64,000 nucleotides of DNA from Rhodococcus xishaensis (GTDB lineage: Bacteria; Actinomycetota; Actinomycetes; Mycobacteriales; Mycobacteriaceae). The notes under the pieces were generated by a model that worked only from the letters and a program-made list of their open reading frames with translations, made no database searches and was not told the DNA's origin. The DNA lies in NCBI RefSeq assembly GCF_004011825.1, contig NZ_RKLO01000005.1, positions 248,001-312,000 on the forward strand. Direction: 5' to 3'. Shown here piece after piece: positions 60,372-64,000 of this stretch (positions are counted from its first letter, which is position 1; each line of letters opens with the position of its first letter). Both the position numbers and the translations under genes were made by a program.

Positions 60372-60905
60372 TCAGTTCAGGCCGAGGTCCACGAGGCCGA
60401 GAAGCGAGCGGTACTCGAGTCCCTCGGCGGCGATGACGGCATCCGCTCCGGTCGCACGGTCGACGACGGTGGCGACACCGACGACGGTGGCACCGGCATC
60501 ACGCAACGCCTTGACCGCGGTGAGCGGCGAGTTCCCGGTAGTGGTGGTGTCCTCGACGACCAGAACACGCTTGCCGACGACGTCCGGGCCTTCGATCTGG
60601 CGCTGCATGCCATGCGCCTTGGCGGCCTTGCGGACAACGAACGTGTCGACCGGACGACCCTCGGCATGCATGACTGCCATCGCGACCGGGTCGGCACCCA
60701 TCGTCAGCCCGCCTACGGAGTCGAAATCCCAGTCGGCAACCATCTCGCGCAGCAGCTTGCCGATCAGGGGGCTGGCCCGATGGTGCAGCGTCGCACGACG
60801 CAGGTCCACGTAGTAGTCGGCTTCCTTGCCCGAGGACAAGGTGACCTTCCCGTGCACCACCGCCAGCTCGCGCACCAGTGCGGCGAGCTCGTCGCGATCC
60901 GTCAT
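60372..60905 (-). CDS. pyrE: Orotate phosphoribosyltransferase PyrE
   Basis: Transfers phosphoribose from PRPP to orotate in UMP synthesis. The 177-residue type I PRTase has VLVVEDTTTTGNS, the PRPP loop with paired acids, and KVTLSSGKEADYYVDLRRATL at the N-terminus. ATG at 60905 has GGAGAG ten bases upstream; the frame to 60938 adds 11 unlikely residues. The order pyrE then unknown membrane protein(s) then clpB matches Rv0382c-Rv0384c. Confidence 0.95.
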   Translation of the reverse strand: MTDRDELAALVRELAVVHGKVTLSSGKEADYYVDLRRATLHHRASPLIGKLLREMVADWDFDSVGGLTMGADPVAMAVMHAEGRPVDTFVVRKAAKAHGMQRQIEGPDVVGKRVLVVEDTTTTGNSPLTAVKALRDAGATVVGVATVVDRATGADAVIAAEGLEYRSLLGLVDLGLN

Positions 60906-61023
60906 CGGCCGCTCTCCCATATCCAAGTCGGGCAACATTTGGTCGGGTCGAGCCTAGCGAGGAGGCCGGATCCCTGCGCCTGCGGCTCTGCTGAGGCGGC
61001 ACCCACCGCCGGGAGTCGAAGCT

Positions 61024-61728
61024 CTACCAGGGCGATTCGTCCTCGTCGGACCGGTCGTGGTTCTCCGCCACCACCGGGCGCCCCGGGTCGTGCGCGCCCC
61101 ACCCCATGGCTTGAGGCGGGTCGGCCGGCGGCAGCACCCGCAGCATGCCCGACAGTCGAGCCACCGCTTCGGTCGCGTTTTCCCAGTCTCGACCCGAGCT
61201 ACCGATCGGCAGCGACCCGAGGGTCCACTGCCCCTCGCTCCACAGCAGTTGCAACTGTGGTGGCACCGTCTCGGTGAACGCGACCATGCGCTGGTCGCAC
61301 ACGCGCCGGGCAAGCTCGAGGTCGGTCGCGAACACGATTCGCGTCCCGATCGACCCGAGCAGGTTCAGATCCGAGTCGCGCGGAGGTGGCGCGGACTTCA
61401 TTCGCAGATCGATGTCCACGTCGGAGCCCACCTCACGGTGCACCGCGACGATGGTCGCGGTGTCCCCCAGGTCGAAAAGCACGAACTCACTGCCGCGTCG
61501 GGTGCCCCACACCACGTCGACCGCGCCCAGGTACTCCTGCTTGGAGAGGGCCGCGCGGTGCCAGAGCGACGGCAGATGCTCGTCGAACCTTTCGTACGTG
61601 TATCCGTGGGCGCTCGCCCAGATCTGCCGGACGCGTCCGGTCTGGTTGCGTCGCTTGCGGTCGACGTAGAGCAACGCGACAGCACCCGCTAGTGCTATCA
61701 CTGCCAATCCGAACCACATAGCAGTCAT
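61024..61728 (-). CDS. Single-pass membrane protein (Rv0383c-like)
   Basis: A 234-residue protein with one N-terminal helix (MWFGLAVIALAGAVALLYV, about 4-22), a basic stop-transfer DRKRRNQTGR, and a cytoplasmic or outer domain: IWASAHGYTYERFDEHLPSLWHRAALS, YLGAVDVVWGTRRGSEFVLFDLGDTATIVAVHREV. The C-terminal acidic tail is disordered. It resembles the conserved mycobacterial protein between pyrE and clpB (Rv0383c) in position and general layout. Function unknown. Confidence 0.8.
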   Translation of the reverse strand: MTAMWFGLAVIALAGAVALLYVDRKRRNQTGRVRQIWASAHGYTYERFDEHLPSLWHRAALSKQEYLGAVDVVWGTRRGSEFVLFDLGDTATIVAVHREVGSDVDIDLRMKSAPPPRDSDLNLLGSIGTRIVFATDLELARRVCDQRMVAFTETVPPQLQLLWSEGQWTLGSLPIGSSGRDWENATEAVARLSGMLRVLPPADPPQAMGWGAHDPGRPVVAENHDRSDEDESPW

Positions 61729-61782
61729 CGGGGCTCAGCCTAGCCACTCGCGGAACACGACTCTCGCATCCGGTACCGCGCG

Positions 61783-62640
61783 TCAGTTTCCGAAATCGGG
61801 AAGCGACGTCCCGATGATCACTCTTGCGGTGACCGTCTCGTTCCTGACCCTGTCTCCCTGGACCAGCACCGATTCGCCCGGTTCCAGGTCGGCGACGGTA
61901 CGCGCCGTCAGGGAGATCAGGGTGGTGTCGGGAGTGGTGAGCACGGTGATCTGGGACCCGCCAAGGCCGTTGAGGGTCAGCGTTCCACCGTCGTTGGCAG
62001 TGATCGTGCCCATAGCGGTGCCGGCCTGGCCGATGAGGTCACCGACACGGCCGGGGATTCCTGTGCCTTCCCGTGGCGACTGGGCATCGGGCGCTGGCGG
62101 CGGCAGGGGGCTCGCCGTCGGCGGCAGCATCTCCGCCGACGTGGGCGGTTGCGGCGCAGCAGCGTTAGGAGCGTCGTCGGAACCCCGTCCGCTCAGCATC
62201 ACTCCGACGATCAGGCCGAGCACCAGCAGCACGCCGCCTGCGGCAGCGGCCGACCGCAGTCCGACCCTGCGTCCGGCCTTGTGCTCGGGAGTGTTCTCGA
62301 TTGCGGGTGCCTCACCGATGGGCGGCGGTCCGGGCGGATAGCCACCGGCGCCGTCGTACGTCGGATACGCCTGGGTGGGGTTCGGAGCCGCAGCCTGCGG
62401 ATCGAACCGCGGGTCATACGTCGGGAGTTCCCGCGTCGGATTGGGCGCCTGGGAACCATACGCTTGGTACGGGTCTTCGGTGTAGTACTGCTCGGTTGGC
62501 TGCTCGGGCGACTCGATCGACCCGATCTGCTGGGTCGGGTCGTCGGAGGGCCGGGCCCACTGGGTGGTCTCGTCCGATACCTGCTCGGCAGGGTCGTACG
62601 CGCGTTCCTGCGGAGTGCGGTGATCGTCGGGATCGGTCAT
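61783..62640 (-). CDS. DUF5666-type membrane protein with long disordered N-terminus
   Basis: A 285-residue protein. Residues 1-125 are disordered, rich in Pro, Gln, Tyr and acidic residues (QAYGSQAPNPTRELPTYDPR). One helix lies near residues 130-150 (AAAAGGVLLVLGLIVGVML), then a Pro/Ala spacer (to about 190) and a small beta-barrel-like domain: AGTAMGTITANDGGTLTLNGLGGSQITVLTTPDTTLI, VLVQGDRVRNETVTARVIIGTS, typical of DUF5666. It is probably a cell-surface protein; function unknown. It is 54 bp from the next gene upstream of pyrE. Confidence 0.82.
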   Translation of the reverse strand: MTDPDDHRTPQERAYDPAEQVSDETTQWARPSDDPTQQIGSIESPEQPTEQYYTEDPYQAYGSQAPNPTRELPTYDPRFDPQAAAPNPTQAYPTYDGAGGYPPGPPPIGEAPAIENTPEHKAGRRVGLRSAAAAGGVLLVLGLIVGVMLSGRGSDDAPNAAAPQPPTSAEMLPPTASPLPPPAPDAQSPREGTGIPGRVGDLIGQAGTAMGTITANDGGTLTLNGLGGSQITVLTTPDTTLISLTARTVADLEPGESVLVQGDRVRNETVTARVIIGTSLPDFGN

Positions 62641-62796
62641 GGTGCGGGCCTGTTCTCCTCTTTCGTCGGCGGTACCAGTATCTGTCTGCGGTGCTTCTAC
62701 TGTCTGCGGTACGTCTTCCGTCTGCGGTGCCGACGGCTCCAGTCTGGTCGGGCCGACAGTTCAGAGTAAGCCCGATTCTCGGACGGTCCGAAACCG

Positions 62797-63189
62797 TCAT
62801 GCGAGTGGCATACCTCGGTCGAGGAACTTCTCCATTTCACGACGCTCGCGTTTGGTGGGGCGCCCGGCACCCCGGTCCCGGCGTGGAATCGACGCGAGAA
62901 GTTCAGGAGACGGCCGAGGCGGGCTGTTGTCCTGCATGCACTCCGCCGCAATCTGCGCGCCGACGCGTTTGGCGATGGGACGGACCACCACCACGATCCG
63001 TTCCCGTCCGGCGACCCGTACCCTCACCTCGTCGTCGGGCTTGACCTGCACCGACGCTTTCGCGGCGGAACCGTTGACGCGGACGTGACCGGACCGGCAC
63101 GCAGCGGCCGCCTGTGAGCGCGTCTTGAACAGCCGCACCGCCCACATCCAGCTGTCGACACGTACGCTCTCGGAGGCCTGATTGGTCAC
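62797..63189 (-). CDS. S4-domain RNA-binding protein (Hsp15/HslR type)
   Basis: A 130-residue protein whose residues 8-70 form an S4 domain (VRVDSWMWAVRLFKTRSQAAAACRSGHVRVNGSAAKASVQVKPDDEVRV). Its C-terminus is basic (GRPTKRERREMEKFLDRGMPLA), as in Hsp15, which binds 50S subunits carrying stalled peptidyl-tRNA. GTG at 63189 is the start. It follows clpB by 55 bp on the same strand, consistent with a shared role in stress protein quality control. Confidence 0.93.
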   Translation of the reverse strand: MTNQASESVRVDSWMWAVRLFKTRSQAAAACRSGHVRVNGSAAKASVQVKPDDEVRVRVAGRERIVVVVRPIAKRVGAQIAAECMQDNSPPRPSPELLASIPRRDRGAGRPTKRERREMEKFLDRGMPLA

Positions 63190-63244
63190 CCGTCCAGGCT
63201 ACCGAGACGGCACACTGCCAGCCCGTCCCTCGCGGCGGCCGCCG

Positions 63245-64000
63245 CTAGCCGAGCACCAGGTGATCCCCGTCCCCGGACACGGTCACCGGCACGGTGTCAC
63301 CGTCGCGGACGGTGCCCGCCAAAAGCAGCTTGGCCAACTGGTCCCCGATCGCCTGCTGGATGAGGCGACGCAGCGGACGCGCTCCGTACTGGGGGTCGTA
63401 GCCGCGGACCGCGAGCCAGAACCGCGCCGAATCCGACACTTCGAGTGTGAGCCGACGGGCAGCCAACCGTTCGGCGAGCTGGTCCAGCTGGATGTCGACG
63501 ATCGACTCGAGTTGCTCCTCCGACAGCGAATCGAAAATCACCACGTCGTCGAGGCGGTTGATGAACTCCGGCTTGAACGCCGACCGCACCGCCGTCATCA
63601 CCTGGTCCCGATCGCCACCCGAGCCCAGATTCGAGGTGAGGATCAGGATCGTGTTGCGAAAGTCGACGGTGCGGCCCTGGCCGTCGGTGAGCCGGCCATC
63701 GTCGAGCACCTGCAACAGGATGTCGAAGACATCCGGGTGGGCCTTCTCGACCTCGTCGAACAGCACCACGGTGTAGGGCCGGCGCCGCACGGCCTCGGTG
63801 AGCTGTCCACCCGACTCGTAGCCGACATAGCCCGGAGGGGCACCGACGAGCCGTGCCACCGAGTGCTTCTCGCTGTACTCGGACATGTCGATCCGCACCA
63901 TTGCGCGTTCGTCGTCGAACAGGAAGTCCGCCAGCGCCTTCGCAAGTTCGGTCTTGCCGACGCCGGTGGGTCCGAGGAACAGGAACGAGCCGGTGGGCCG
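63245..64000 (-). CDS. clpB: ATP-dependent disaggregase ClpB, C-terminal part
   Basis: The C-terminal 251 codons of a Hsp100 protein; the N-terminus is beyond the right edge. The second AAA+ domain is visible: Walker [52 protein letters not shown] (the aromatic pore-loop region), Walker [25 protein letters not shown], the sensor and arginine-finger region FINRLDDVV, and [20 protein letters not shown]. It has no ClpP-binding IGF loop in the visible part, consistent with ClpB. Position beside pyrE/Rv0383-like genes supports clpB (Rv0384c). Confidence 0.95.
   Translation of the reverse strand, partial: RPTGSFLFLGPTGVGKTELAKALADFLFDDERAMVRIDMSEYSEKHSVARLVGAPPGYVGYESGGQLTEAVRRRPYTVVLFDEVEKAHPDVFDILLQVLDDGRLTDGQGRTVDFRNTILILTSNLGSGGDRDQVMTAVRSAFKPEFINRLDDVVIFDSLSEEQLESIVDIQLDQLAERLAARRLTLEVSDSARFWLAVRGYDPQYGARPLRRLIQQAIGDQLAKLLLAGTVRDGDTVPVTVSGDGDHLVLG

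Overview
The window is high-GC actinobacterial DNA from a mycolic-acid-containing genus of the Rhodococcus/Nocardia type. The evidence is an antigen-85-like mycolyltransferase, an F420-dependent glucose-6-phosphate dehydrogenase, a mycothiol-dependent formaldehyde dehydrogenase, PknG with GlnH and GlnX, an FprA-type ferredoxin reductase and frequent GTG/TTG starts. Gene order matches several blocks of the Mycobacterium tuberculosis chromosome as I recall it (Rv0407-Rv0418, Rv0389-Rv0391, Rv2259-Rv2260, Rv0357-Rv0365 and Rv0380-Rv0384). The species is not fixed by what I can see. I found no rRNA, tRNA, CRISPR array, intact transposon or prophage.

Layout. 1-6.8 kb (minus strand): a truncated LpqL-type lipoprotein peptidase, then an accessory insert: dienelactone hydrolase, GlxA-type AraC regulator, two tandem copies of an ABC-2 exporter (ATPase plus permease) and a pentapeptide-repeat protein. 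7-12.3 kb: thiamine genes thiO-thiS-thiG behind a TPP riboswitch, divergent thiE, then small membrane, lipoprotein and PPOX genes and a Nudix protein with an extra C-terminal domain. 12.4-17 kb: glnX-glnH-pknG, an amino-acid-sensing module. 17-23.2 kb (minus): ctaD, ackA-pta and fgd1. 23.5-36.5 kb: mycolyltransferase, HAD phosphatase, beta-lactamase-like hydrolase, rhodanese-metZ, fprA, an amidohydrolase, purT, an alpha/beta hydrolase, a VOC protein, a CoA-transferase/racemase and a MocR regulator with a small divergent membrane protein. 36.6-38.4 kb: mscR with its metallo-beta-lactamase partner. 38.4-46.2 kb: purA, an unknown protein, a site-2 protease, chorismate mutase, class IV aminotransferase, CDF metal exporter, FUSC exporter, DUF3151 protein and an Rv0361-like membrane protein. 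46.2-49.2 kb: accessory genes (secreted protein, two tiny membrane proteins, a C-terminally short TetR, SnoaL, GNAT). 49.4-54.7 kb: fba, two DedA proteins, a GH76 protein, SpoU methyltransferase and an SDR. 54.8-57.9 kb: uncharacterised genes, one of them clearly AT-richer than its surroundings. 58-64 kb: galK-galT, pyrE, two membrane proteins, an S4-domain protein and the C-terminal end of clpB.

Functional picture. Most of the window is housekeeping: thiamine, purine and pyrimidine synthesis, acetate overflow, respiration, galactose entry, methionine synthesis and aldehyde detoxification. Accessory DNA sits in three places: 0.5-6.8 kb, 46.2-49.2 kb and 55.4-57.9 kb. The most informative is the first. 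A tandem duplication of the ABC operon has left an eroded piece of the AraC gene at the copy junction. The two ATPase genes are still identical wherever I compared them, although the two permease genes have diverged, which points to recent gene conversion or strong homogenisation.
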